From the NCBI RefSeq assembly GCF_041431135.1, contig NZ_CP107799.1, forward strand, positions 5,766,001-5,830,000: 64,000 bases of DNA, given 5' to 3'. Positions 41,938-51,117 of the stretch are shown one piece after another. Numbering within the stretch: position 1 is the stretch's first letter; the number at the start of each line of letters is the position of its first letter. The DNA is from Streptomyces sp. NBC_00554 (lineage in GTDB: Bacteria > Actinomycetota > Actinomycetes > Streptomycetales > Streptomycetaceae). A program made the position numbers and the translations under genes. The notes under the pieces were generated by a model. It did not search any database, was not told the origin of the DNA, and saw only the letters and a program-made list of their open reading frames with translations.

Positions 41938-42816
41938 CTACGGCAGCGTGAACCCCGGATCCATCCCGCCCAGCGCCGTCGTGCACAGACAGTCCCGCGT
42001 CCCGTTCGCCGGCAGCCCCGCGACCGCGTCGAAGAGCACACCCCGCAGCCGGTCCACATTCGCCGCGAACACCTTCAGCACATCGTCGTGCGAAACTCCC
42101 TCGCCGGTCTCGGCCCCCGCGTCGAGATCGGTGACGAGGGTCAACGACGTGTAGCAGAGCTCCAGTTCGCGCGCGAGCGCCGCCTCGGGGTGGCCGGTCA
42201 TACCCACCACGGACCAGCCCTGCGCCTGGTGCCAGAGCGATTCGGCACGGGTGGAGAACCGCGGGCCCTCGATCACCACGAGGGTGCCGCCGTCCACCGG
42301 CTCCCAGTCCCGCCCGCGCGCAGCTTCGAGCGCGGCCTTGCGACCGACGGGGCAGTACGGGTCGGCCAGCGACACGTGCACCACGTTCGGCACCGTGCCG
42401 TCCGGCAGCGGAAGACCGTCGAAGTACGACTGCGCCCGCGCCTTCGTACGGTCGACCAGCTGGTCCGGCACCAGGAGTGTCCCCGGCCCGTACTCAGGTC
42501 GCAGACCGCCCACCGCGCAGGGCCCGAGGATCTGTCGTGCGCCGACGGAACGCAACGCCCACAGGTTGGCCCGGTAGTTGATGCGGTGCGGCGGCAGATG
42601 GTGGCCGCGGCCGTGACGGGGCAGGAAGGCGACCCGCCGCCCGGCGATCTCGCCGAGGAACAGGGAGTCGCTGGGCGGCCCGTAGGGGGTGTCGACCTGT
42701 ATCTCGGTCACGTCATCGAGGAAGGAGTAGAACCCCGAGCCGCCGATGACCCCGATCTCGGCCCTGTCCGCCGGCTGTTCTCCGGCAGGGCTCTGCGCAT
42801 TCTCCGTGTTCGCCAT
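41938..42816 (-). CDS. mtnP: S-methyl-5'-thioadenosine phosphorylase
   Basis: 292 aa from the ATG at 42816. Phosphorylase motifs: EIGVIGGSGFYSFLDDVTE (phosphate-binding Ser), FLPRHGRGHHLPPHRINYRA, PCAVGGLRPEYGPG, and the substrate motif VVGMTGHPEAALARELELCY. It splits methylthioadenosine, a by-product of polyamine and related pathways, into adenine and methylthioribose 1-phosphate. It could also accept other purine nucleosides. Confidence 0.9.
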   Translation of the reverse strand: MANTENAQSPAGEQPADRAEIGVIGGSGFYSFLDDVTEIQVDTPYGPPSDSLFLGEIAGRRVAFLPRHGRGHHLPPHRINYRANLWALRSVGARQILGPCAVGGLRPEYGPGTLLVPDQLVDRTKARAQSYFDGLPLPDGTVPNVVHVSLADPYCPVGRKAALEAARGRDWEPVDGGTLVVIEGPRFSTRAESLWHQAQGWSVVGMTGHPEAALARELELCYTSLTLVTDLDAGAETGEGVSHDDVLKVFAANVDRLRGVLFDAVAGLPANGTRDCLCTTALGGMDPGFTLP

Positions 42817-42893
42817 GGACCGCACCCTAGTCGGGCCAGGAAACGCCGAAGACCCCGTCGTCGTACGACGACGGGGTCCCGTAAGAACAAGCC

Positions 42894-43202
42894 TTACGCG
42901 GCGGAGCTGCTGCTGGACGAGCCGCTGCCCGACGACTTCGAGTCCGAAGAGGACGACGAAGTGGTCGAGGGTGTGGACGACGGCTTCGAAGCAGGCGTGG
43001 ACGCCGGCGAGGTGCTCGTCGACGAACCGCGGCTGTCATTGCGGTAGAAGCCGGAGCCCTTGAAGACAATGCCGACGGCCGAGAACACCTTCTTCAGGCG
43101 GCCACCGCAGTTGGGGCATTCGGTCAGGGCATCGTCGGTGAACTTCTGCACCGCCTCGAGGCCCTCGCCACACTCGGTGCACTGATACTGGTAGGTCGGC
43201 AC
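42894..43202 (-). CDS. FmdB-family zinc-ribbon protein
   Basis: 102 aa. GTG at 43202 with AGGAGGA six bases upstream. A CxxC...CxxC ribbon is present in PTYQYQCTECGEGLEAVQKF and ECPNCGGRLKKVFSAVGIVF, followed by KGSGFYRND and a 50-residue Ser/Thr-rich tail. Named after the putative regulator of formamidase; the true role is unresolved. Confidence 0.9.
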   Translation of the reverse strand: MPTYQYQCTECGEGLEAVQKFTDDALTECPNCGGRLKKVFSAVGIVFKGSGFYRNDSRGSSTSTSPASTPASKPSSTPSTTSSSSSDSKSSGSGSSSSSSAA

Positions 43203-43270
43203 TGGTCTTCCTCCTGGCACTCTCACTCAATGAGTGCTAACGACGGTCCATAGTGACGTATTCCGAGAGA

Positions 43271-44533
43271 TCAGTCCACCGCCACCGGCACTCGGTGACC
43301 CACGCCACGTGCGACGGTGCGGCTCGCGGGCCGCGTCGCCAATCGTGATCGCAGGCCTACCAGCGTCGCCAGAGCCAGTGCCGTACCGGCCATCGGCACC
43401 AGGAAACCGGCGCCGTCCCAGAAGCGATCCTCGAGTTGTCCGGAGACCGTGACGGCCGCCGCCTGACCGAGCGCGACGGCGCCGGTGAGCCAGGTGAAGG
43501 CCTCGGTGCGGGCGCCGGCGGGCACCAGACTCTCGACCAGTGTGTAGCCGGTGATCAGGGCCGGAGCGATGCACATGCCGACCAGGAGGCCGATCCCGGC
43601 GAGCACGATCACGGAGTGGGCGGCCCAGAGCCCGGAGGCGGTGAGCGCCAGGGCCGCGTACCCGAGGACGAGCCGTCGCTGCGGGGCCACCTTCCAGGCG
43701 ATGGCGCCGAAGGCGACGCCGGAGAGCATGTTGCCCGCGGCGAAGACGCCGTACAGGACACCGTTCAGGCCGGGCTCGCCGATCGATTCGCTGAACGCGG
43801 CGAGGGAGACCTGCATGCCGCCGAAGACGGAACCGATTCCCAGGAAGGCCACGATCAGAACGCGCACACCGGGGACGCGCAGTGCCGAAACGTGCTCCAC
43901 GCGCGCGTGCCCGTCAAAAGCGACAGCGGGCTGGGTGCTCTTCTGCGCGGCGAACAGGAGACCGCCGACCAGCGTCAGCGCGGCCTCGGTCAGCAGGCCG
44001 GCGGCCGGGTCCACGGTCGTGCACAGTGCGGTCGCCACGAGCGGGCCGAACACGAAGGTCAGCTCGTCGGTGACGGACTCGAAGGCCGCCGCGGTGGTCA
44101 TCAGCGGCGACCCCTGGAGCTTGACGCCCCAGCGGGCGCGCACCATCGGACCGATCTGGGGAACCGAGGCGCCGGTCGGCACGGCGGCGACGAAGAGGAC
44201 CCACAAGGGGGCGTCCGCCAGCGCGAGCGCGGTCAGGGAGAGGCCCGACAGGGTGTGCACCAGGACGCCGGGGAGCAGTACCGCCCGCTGCCCGAGCCGG
44301 TCGGCGAGGCGCCCCGTGAAGGGCGCGAACAGTGCCATGGAGACACCGGTCACGGCGGCGACGGCGCCGGCGGTTCCGTACGAGCCGGTGGTGTGCTGCA
44401 CGAGCAGCACGATGGAGATGGTCAGCATCGCGAACGGCTGGCGTGCGGCGAAGCCGGGGAGCAGGAACGTCCAGGCGCCGCGCGTGCGCAGCAGCTGCCC
44501 GTACCCGGGGCGGGAGGTGACCGTGGATGCCAC
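43271..44533 (-). CDS. MFS transporter (12 TM)
   Basis: 420 aa. Twelve hydrophobic segments. Motif A variant FTGRLADRLGQRAVLLPGV lies between TM2 and TM3, and VPTGASVPQIGPMVRARWG follows TM4. It belongs to the SetB/arabinose-efflux-like group of small MFS exporters. Substrate unknown. GTG start with AAAGG upstream. Confidence 0.88.
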   Translation of the reverse strand: MASTVTSRPGYGQLLRTRGAWTFLLPGFAARQPFAMLTISIVLLVQHTTGSYGTAGAVAAVTGVSMALFAPFTGRLADRLGQRAVLLPGVLVHTLSGLSLTALALADAPLWVLFVAAVPTGASVPQIGPMVRARWGVKLQGSPLMTTAAAFESVTDELTFVFGPLVATALCTTVDPAAGLLTEAALTLVGGLLFAAQKSTQPAVAFDGHARVEHVSALRVPGVRVLIVAFLGIGSVFGGMQVSLAAFSESIGEPGLNGVLYGVFAAGNMLSGVAFGAIAWKVAPQRRLVLGYAALALTASGLWAAHSVIVLAGIGLLVGMCIAPALITGYTLVESLVPAGARTEAFTWLTGAVALGQAAAVTVSGQLEDRFWDGAGFLVPMAGTALALATLVGLRSRLATRPASRTVARGVGHRVPVAVD

Positions 44534-44884
44534 GGCCCGTGCCTTTCTGCCACCTGGTAGCGCGCCCGTGCGGGGGGCGCCGAGAGCTGTCCTCTTGCGC
44601 GGAACTGCGGTAGATACCGGCTGCCCACTGCGAGGGCACCGCGGCCGCCATACGGTCGCGCCAGCTCTGCGTCAGGCAGAGTTGGTTCGATCTAGGTATG
44701 CCTTCATCGTACAGGGATGAACGGTCCACTGCCTGTGAAAACGAGCACCATGGCATCGTTCGCCTGCGAATGCATATCAACGCTTAAGGCCCTGTTCGCC
44801 TGGATGTCCCAGCCGATGCCTCAGCCGGTGCCTCAGTCGATGTCCCGGCCGATGTCTCGTTCGCCGTCTCGCTCGACGTTCCGT
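44534..44884. other. Intergenic region with degenerate 12-bp repeats
   Basis: No gene seen. From about 44800 to 44880 a degenerate 12-bp unit (CCGATGCCTCAG and similar) recurs six or seven times just beyond the antiporter stop codon. The rest is the 5' region of the MFS gene. Confidence 0.5.
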
Positions 44885-46420
44885 TCAATGGTTGTGACCT
44901 TCGCCTTCCGGTCCCAGCCAGCCGGCCAGCTTGCCGCCCTGGCCCACCGCGCGCAGTCGCCTCTCGGCCGCGTCCCGGACGGGATCGGTGGCCACCACGA
45001 GGAGCTCGTCGCCGCGCCGCAGCACGGTCGTGGGCAGCGGTACGAAGGACTTCCCGTCGCGTACGACGAGGGTGACGGCAGCGCCCGCCGGCAGGCGCAG
45101 CTCGCCCACCTCGACGCCGTGCATGCGCGAACCCTTCGGGATCGCGACGGACAGCAGATGGCCGCGCAGCCGCTCCAGGGGGGCTGATTCGATGCCGAGG
45201 TCGGCGGCCTCGCCGGACTCGCCCAGCCGCAGCTTGCGGGCCAGCCAGGGCAGTGTGGGGCCCTGGATGAGCGTGTAGACGACGACCAGTACGAAGACGA
45301 TGTTGAAGATGCGGCGGCTTTCCTCGATGCCGCTCACCATCGGGATGGTCGCCAGGATGATGGGCACGGCGCCGCGCAGTCCGGCCCAGGACATCAGCGT
45401 CTGTTCCTGCCACGGTATGCGGAACGGCAGCAGGCTCAGCACGACGCTGAGCGGCCGCGCCACCATGGTGAGAACCAGGCCTATGACGAGCGCGGGCCAG
45501 ATGTCGTCGCCCATCTCGTGCGGCGTGACCAGCAGGCCGAGCAGCACGAACATGCCGATCTGGGCGATCCAGCCGAGCCCTTCGGCGAAACCGCGCGTGG
45601 CGGGCCAGTGCGGCAACTTCGCGTTGCCCAGCAGCATCGACGCGAGGTACACGGCGAGGAAGCCGCTGCCGTGGGCGAGCGCGCCGGCGGCGTACGCCAC
45701 GACCGCGATCGCCATCACGGCGATCGGATAGAGACCGGAGGCGGGCAGCGCCACATGCCGCAGCCCGTACGAGCCGAGGAAGCCCACCGCGATGCCGATG
45801 GCCGCGCCGATGGCCAGCTCCAGGCCTATCTCGCCCAGCAGCGCGTACCAGTGCTCCACCGGGCCCGCCGTGGAGAACGCGACGACGAGGATGACCACCG
45901 GAGCGTCGTTGAACCCCGACTCGGCTTCCAGAACGCCCGTCACGCGCGCGGGGAGGGGCAGTTTCCGCAGGACCGAGAAGACCGCCGCCGCATCCGTCGA
46001 GGACACCACCGCCCCGATGATGAGCGCCTGCCGCCACTCCAGCCCGATCAGATAGTGAGCGGCTGTGGCCGTCACTCCGACGCTCACCGCGACGCCGACC
46101 AGTGCCAGCGAGGTGGCGGCCGGAAGGGCGGGCTTGATCTCTTTCCACTTCGTGCCGAGGCCGCCCTCGGCCAGGATCACGACCAGGGCCGCGTACCCGA
46201 TGACCTGGGTCAATTCGGCATTGTTGAAGTGGACGTCGCCGATCCCGTCCTGGCCCATCGCGACGCCGATGCCCAGGTAGACGAGCAGGGTGGGGAGCCC
46301 GCTGCGCGAAGAGATCCGAACCGCTGCCACCGCGACGAGCAGAACGAGCGAGCACACGAGCAGGAGTTGGTTGAGGTGGTGGACAGTCAGCGGCCGTTCC
46401 TTCCTCGTCAATCCGGTCAC
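44885..46420 (-). CDS. CPA1-type K+/H+ antiporter with regulatory TrkA_C domain
   Basis: Up to 511 aa. About 13 membrane helices with ion-path residues in VVSSTDAAAVFSVL and EAESGFNDAPVVIL, as in NhaP2/CvrA-type potassium/proton antiporters. The C-terminal RCK/TrkA_C domain (about 400-490) reads SRMHGVEVGELRLPAGAAVT, then RRGDELLVVATDP. The GTG at 46420 has no ribosome-binding site. AAGGA lies 9 nt before a CTG at 46390, where the sequence becomes typical of homologues, so initiation at CTG is possible. Confidence 0.9.
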   Translation of the reverse strand: MTGLTRKERPLTVHHLNQLLLVCSLVLLVAVAAVRISSRSGLPTLLVYLGIGVAMGQDGIGDVHFNNAELTQVIGYAALVVILAEGGLGTKWKEIKPALPAATSLALVGVAVSVGVTATAAHYLIGLEWRQALIIGAVVSSTDAAAVFSVLRKLPLPARVTGVLEAESGFNDAPVVILVVAFSTAGPVEHWYALLGEIGLELAIGAAIGIAVGFLGSYGLRHVALPASGLYPIAVMAIAVVAYAAGALAHGSGFLAVYLASMLLGNAKLPHWPATRGFAEGLGWIAQIGMFVLLGLLVTPHEMGDDIWPALVIGLVLTMVARPLSVVLSLLPFRIPWQEQTLMSWAGLRGAVPIILATIPMVSGIEESRRIFNIVFVLVVVYTLIQGPTLPWLARKLRLGESGEAADLGIESAPLERLRGHLLSVAIPKGSRMHGVEVGELRLPAGAAVTLVVRDGKSFVPLPTTVLRRGDELLVVATDPVRDAAERRLRAVGQGGKLAGWLGPEGEGHNH

Positions 46421-46675
46421 TCGGATCAGAACGCTCAGATCGGCACACGCGGATCGGAACCCTCGGATCAGAACACCGGAAGCCGAGCACTTCAGTGCAA
46501 GTACTTCGTTACCTTACCTAACTCTTGACGCTTTCTTGACGTTCCCGGGGGCAAGATCGAACGCCCGTCCGTTCGGGTACCCGACTCCGCGTCAAGGCGC
46601 GGTGGGCCCTGCGCCTATGGTTGCTCCAGCACTCCAGGACCGCCTGCCGCTCGCGTTAGGACAGCAAGGACAGCG

Positions 46676-49423
46676 ATGCCCCCCAACACCACCGCCTCTT
46701 CCGGCCAAAAGCCCGGCAAGTCCGGCAGGAAGAAGGGGCGCAAAGCCCGACTGTTCTTGATCGTCCTGGTTTTGGCCATCATCGGCGGCGTCGCCTTCGG
46801 CGGGTTCTGGACCGTCAGCACAGTGCGCGCTTCCTTCCCGCAAACCACGGGCGAGATCAAGCTCGACGGCCTGTCAGGACCCGTGGACGTCAAGCGGGAC
46901 AGCTACGGAATCCCGCAGATCTACGCCTCGTCCGACGAGGACCTCTTCATGGCGCAGGGCTTCGTCCAGGCGCAGGACCGGTTCTACGAGATGGACGTAC
47001 GCCGTCACATGACCTCGGGCAGGCTGTCCGAGATGTTCGGCTCCGGGACGGTCGATGACGACGAGTTCCTGCGCACCCTGGGCTGGGACCGGGTCGCGAA
47101 GGAGGAGTACGACACCAAACTGTCGGACTCCACGAAGAAGTACCTCCAGGCCTACGCCAAGGGAGTCAACGCCTACCTGAAGGGCAAGGACGGCAAGGAC
47201 ATCTCCCTGGAGTACGCGGCCCTCGGCTTCGAGAACGACTACAAGCCCCAGGAGTGGACCCCGGTCGACTCGGTGGCCTGGCTCAAGGCGATGGCCTGGG
47301 ACCTGCGCGGCAACATGGACGACGAGATCGACCGCTCCCTGATGACGAGCCGCCTGGGCCCGCAGCAGATCGCGGACCTGTACCCGGAGTACCCGTACAG
47401 CCGGAACCAGACGATCGTCCAGGAGGGCGAGTACGACAGCGCCACCCAGTCGTACGTCCAGGGCGGCAGCAGCACCACGACGGACTCCGCGGGCACCGGG
47501 CTCGCGGGCGACACCACGGCTCCCGCCGGCCTGGAGAGCCAGCTGTCGGGGCTCTACGACGTCCTCGACGACCTGCCGACGGCCGTCGGAGTGAACGGCA
47601 ACGGCATCGGCTCCAACTCCTGGGTCGTCGACGGCGACCACACCATCACCGGCGAACCGCTGCTGGCCAACGACCCGCACCTGTCGCCCTCGCTGCCCTC
47701 GGTCTGGTACCAGATGGGCCTGCACTGCACCACCGTCTCCGCCACCTGCCAGTACGACGTCTCCGGCTACACGTTTGCCGGCATGCCCGGTGTGATCATC
47801 GGCCACAACCAGGACATCGCCTGGGGCATGACCAACTCCGGCGTCGACGTCACCGACCTCTACCTGGAGAAGCTCACCGGCGACGGCTACCAGGTCGACG
47901 GCAAGGTGAAGCCCTTCACGACCCGCAAGGAGACCATCAAGGTCGCGGGCGGCGACTCCAAGACGATCGTCGTCCGGGAGACCGACAACGGGCCCCTGGT
48001 GTCCGACCGCAACGACGAACTCGTCAAGGTCGGCGAGAAGGCCACCGTCGACTCCGCGGCGCCCGACCGCGGCGACGGCTACGGCATCTCGCTGCGCTGG
48101 ACCGCGCTGGATCCGGGCAACTCCATGGACGCCGTCTTCGAGTTGGACAAGGCCTCCGACTGGACCGAGTTCCGCAACGCGTCCGCGTCCTTCGACGTGC
48201 CCTCGCAGAACCTGATCTACGCCGACACCAAGGGCAACATCGGCTACCAGCTGCCCGGCAAGATCCCCACGCGCGGCGAGGGCGACGGCTCGCTCCCGGC
48301 GCCCGGCTGGGACTCCAAGTACAACTGGACCGGCTACATCAAGCAGGCCGAGCTGCCCTACGAGTACAACCCGGACCGCGGCTACATCGTGACCGCCAAC
48401 CAGGCTGTCGTCGACAAGGACAAGTACCCCTACACGCTCACCACGGACTGGGGCTACGGAACGCGCAGTCAGCGGATCACCGACCTGATCGAGTCGAAGA
48501 TCAAGGACGGCGGCAAGATCTCGACCGAGGACATGCGCCAGATGCAGCTCGACAACAGCAGCGAGATCGCCAAGCTGCTGGTGCCCAAACTGCTCAAGAT
48601 CGACGTCGACGACCCTGACGTCCGCGAGGCGCAGAAGCTCCTGGAGGGCTGGGACTACACCCAGGACGCCGACTCCGCCGCCGCCGCCTACTTCAACTCG
48701 GTCTGGCGCAACATCCTCAAGCTCGCATTCGGCAACAAGCTGCCCAAGGAGCTGCGCGTCGAGGGCCAGTGCCTGAACGTGGCCCCGGTCGACACCACCG
48801 GTCCCGCCGACGAGGACCAGACGGTCCGCGAGTGCGGCCAGCGCGCCGCGGACAAGGCGCAGCCGGACGGCGGCGACCGCTGGTTCGAGGTGGTCCGCAA
48901 CATCATCGACGACGAGGACAGCGACTGGTGGAAGTCGCCCAAGACGCGCCTCGACAAGGCGACCGACACCCGTGACGAGCTGTTCGGGCGGGCTCTGAAG
49001 GACGCCCGCTGGGAGCTGACCGCCAAGCTCGGCAAGGACATCGACACCTGGAACTGGGGCCGGCTGCACCGCCTGTTCCTGAAGAACCAGACCCTGGGCA
49101 CCGAAGGCCCCGCCTACCTGCAGTACATGCTCAACCGCGGCCCCTGGAAGCTCAGCGGCGGCGAGGCGACGGTCAACGCGACCGGCTGGAACGCGGCGGG
49201 CGGCTACGGCGTGGTCTGGGTGCCGTCCATGCGGATGGTGGTCAACCTCGGGGACCTCGACAAGTCCAAGTGGATCAACCTCACCGGCGCCTCCGGGCAC
49301 GCCTACAGCGCCCACTACACCGACCAGACGGACATCTGGGCCGAGGGCCAACTGCTGGACTGGTCCTTCTCGAAGGAAGCGGTCGAGAAGGGGACGAGCG
49401 ACACACTGGTCCTGAAACCGTGA
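46676..49423 (+). CDS. Penicillin acylase family Ntn hydrolase, membrane-anchored or secreted
   Basis: 915 aa. A basic N-terminus and one membrane helix (ARLFLIVLVLAIIGGVAFGG) act as signal or anchor. An alpha chain with MAQGFVQAQDRFYEMDVRRH precedes the autoprocessing site GIGSNSW, whose Ser (about residue 313) becomes the N-terminal nucleophile of the beta chain. The beta chain has PLLANDPHLSPSLPSVWYQM. Members hydrolyse penicillins, acyl-homoserine lactones or acylated lipopeptides. AAGGAC precedes the ATG. A palindromic terminator follows. Confidence 0.92.
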   Translation: MPPNTTASSGQKPGKSGRKKGRKARLFLIVLVLAIIGGVAFGGFWTVSTVRASFPQTTGEIKLDGLSGPVDVKRDSYGIPQIYASSDEDLFMAQGFVQAQDRFYEMDVRRHMTSGRLSEMFGSGTVDDDEFLRTLGWDRVAKEEYDTKLSDSTKKYLQAYAKGVNAYLKGKDGKDISLEYAALGFENDYKPQEWTPVDSVAWLKAMAWDLRGNMDDEIDRSLMTSRLGPQQIADLYPEYPYSRNQTIVQEGEYDSATQSYVQGGSSTTTDSAGTGLAGDTTAPAGLESQLSGLYDVLDDLPTAVGVNGNGIGSNSWVVDGDHTITGEPLLANDPHLSPSLPSVWYQMGLHCTTVSATCQYDVSGYTFAGMPGVIIGHNQDIAWGMTNSGVDVTDLYLEKLTGDGYQVDGKVKPFTTRKETIKVAGGDSKTIVVRETDNGPLVSDRNDELVKVGEKATVDSAAPDRGDGYGISLRWTALDPGNSMDAVFELDKASDWTEFRNASASFDVPSQNLIYADTKGNIGYQLPGKIPTRGEGDGSLPAPGWDSKYNWTGYIKQAELPYEYNPDRGYIVTANQAVVDKDKYPYTLTTDWGYGTRSQRITDLIESKIKDGGKISTEDMRQMQLDNSSEIAKLLVPKLLKIDVDDPDVREAQKLLEGWDYTQDADSAAAAYFNSVWRNILKLAFGNKLPKELRVEGQCLNVAPVDTTGPADEDQTVRECGQRAADKAQPDGGDRWFEVVRNIIDDEDSDWWKSPKTRLDKATDTRDELFGRALKDARWELTAKLGKDIDTWNWGRLHRLFLKNQTLGTEGPAYLQYMLNRGPWKLSGGEATVNATGWNAAGGYGVVWVPSMRMVVNLGDLDKSKWINLTGASGHAYSAHYTDQTDIWAEGQLLDWSFSKEAVEKGTSDTLVLKP

Positions 49424-49437
49424 CGCGCTGACCTGTC

Positions 49438-49473
49438 GAAAGGGCCCTCCACGCGCGCGTGGAGGGCCCTTTC
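49438..49473. terminator. 36-bp perfect palindrome after the acylase gene
   Basis: GAAAGGGCCCTCCACGCG is followed immediately by its reverse complement, flanked by A and T runs. It serves as a bidirectional terminator between two convergent genes. Confidence 0.9.
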
Positions 49474-49501
49474 GCGTTGCCGGAGGCGCCGGTGGAAGAC
49501 C

Positions 49502-50116
49502 TCAGCGGAAGCGACGTACGCCCGACGGGGTCACCACCGCGTGGACGGGCCGGTCGTGCGGCTCCTCGGGGACCCGCTCGACGACCTCGGAGTCGTACAG
49601 CAGCACCACCAGCGCGGGATCGGCCCCCGCGCGCTCCAGACGGGCCAGCACGCGGTCGTACGAGCCCCCGCCGCGCCCCAGGCGCATTCCGCGCGCGTCG
49701 ACGGCGAGACCGGGCAGCAGGACCGCGTCGGCCTCCTGGACGGCCGCGGGCCCCAGCCGCTCGCCCGCCGGCTCCAAGAGGGCCATCTTTCCGCCGTGTT
49801 GGACCCGCGCGAGGGAGCTCACTCCGGCGTACGCCCCCCAGTCCAGGTCGTTGTCCGCCAGCAGCACCGGCAGCAGCACGCGCACGCCCCGCGCGTGGAG
49901 CGCGTCCAGGAGTGCGAGGGTGCCGGGCTCGCTCCCCACCGAGACGTACGCCGCCACTGTGCGCGCGTGCGCCAGCTCGGGCAGTTCCAGGGCGCGGGCG
50001 GCGAGAGCTGCGGTTGTCTCCCGCACGTCATCGGCTGTCAACCCGTTTCTCACCGTGAGGAATTCTCGCCGCAACGTTCTCTTGTCAGGCTCTGACTCGG
50101 ACCCAACGTGACTCAC
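49502..50116 (-). CDS. 5-formyltetrahydrofolate cyclo-ligase
   Basis: 204 aa. GTG at 50116 with AGGAGAG 6 nt upstream. KRTLRREFLTVRNGLTADDV is the N-terminal substrate helix. The C-terminal ATP/metal motif is LLPGLAVDARGMRLGRGGGS, then YDRVLARL. It converts 5-formyl-THF to 5,10-methenyl-THF with ATP. Divergent from galU. Confidence 0.93.
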   Translation of the reverse strand: MSHVGSESEPDKRTLRREFLTVRNGLTADDVRETTAALAARALELPELAHARTVAAYVSVGSEPGTLALLDALHARGVRVLLPVLLADNDLDWGAYAGVSSLARVQHGGKMALLEPAGERLGPAAVQEADAVLLPGLAVDARGMRLGRGGGSYDRVLARLERAGADPALVVLLYDSEVVERVPEEPHDRPVHAVVTPSGVRRFR

Positions 50117-50209
50117 AGGTCTCTCCTGTAACTTCCTAATACGCTCATATGAGAGTGAATTAACCGGAGCTACAGATTCCGCACATAGCCACCGGATATG
50201 GTTGCGGGC

Positions 50210-51112
50210 ATGACTGAGTCGCACCCCAGGATCAGCAAGGCTGTCATCCCTGCAGCAGGCCTCGGTACCCGGTTCCTGCCGGCGACCAAAGCCACTCCCA
50301 AGGAGATGCTGCCGGTCGTCGACAAGCCGGCGATCCAGTACGTGGTCGAAGAGGCCGCGGCCGCGGGTCTTGACGACGTCCTGATGATCACCGGCCGCAA
50401 CAAGCGCCCCCTCGAGGACCACTTCGACCGCAACTACGAGCTCGAATCGGCCCTCCAGAAGAAGGGCGACGCCGACCGGCTCGCCAGGGTCCAGGAGTCC
50501 AGCGACCTCGCCACCATGCACTACGTGCGCCAGGGCGACCCCAAGGGACTCGGCCACGCAGTCCTGTGCGCGGCCCCGCACGTCGGCCACGAGCCCTTCG
50601 CGGTGCTCCTCGGAGACGACCTGATCGACCCGCGCGACCCCCTGCTCTCGCGCATGGTCGAGGTCCAGGAGCAGCACGGCGGCAGCGTCATCGCGCTCAT
50701 GGAGGTCGCACCCGAGCAGATCCACCTCTACGGGTGTGCCGCCGTCGAGTCCACCGACGAAAGCGACCTGGTGAAGGTGACGGGCCTGGTCGAGAAGCCG
50801 GACCCGGCGGACGCGCCCAGCAACTACGCCATCATCGGGCGTTACGTCCTCGACCCGCACGTCTTCGACATACTGCGCAAGACCGAGCCGGGCCGCGGCG
50901 GCGAGATCCAGCTCACCGACGCCCTCCAGCAGCTCGCCACGGACGAGAAGGTCGGCGGCCCCGTGCACGGCGTCGTCTTCCGGGGCCGCCGCTATGACAC
51001 CGGTGACCGCGGCGACTACCTGCGTGCCATTGTCAGACTCGCATGCGAACGTGAAGACCTGGGCCCGGACTTCCGGACCTGGCTTCGCAGTTACGTAGCC
51101 GAGGAGATGTAG
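50210..51112 (+). CDS. galU: UTP-glucose-1-phosphate uridylyltransferase
   Basis: 300 aa from the ATG at 50210. A TATGGT hexamer just upstream suggests a leaderless start (another ATG lies at 50198). The nucleotidyl-transferase motif is KAVIPAAGLGTRFLPATKAT, then PKEMLPVVDKPAIQYVVEEA. The sugar-binding VEKPDPADAPSNYAIIGRYV is also present. It makes UDP-glucose for cell-wall polymers and glycogen. It begins the glp/moa/sepX cluster. Confidence 0.95.
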   Translation: MTESHPRISKAVIPAAGLGTRFLPATKATPKEMLPVVDKPAIQYVVEEAAAAGLDDVLMITGRNKRPLEDHFDRNYELESALQKKGDADRLARVQESSDLATMHYVRQGDPKGLGHAVLCAAPHVGHEPFAVLLGDDLIDPRDPLLSRMVEVQEQHGGSVIALMEVAPEQIHLYGCAAVESTDESDLVKVTGLVEKPDPADAPSNYAIIGRYVLDPHVFDILRKTEPGRGGEIQLTDALQQLATDEKVGGPVHGVVFRGRRYDTGDRGDYLRAIVRLACEREDLGPDFRTWLRSYVAEEM

Positions 51113-51117
51113 CGATT

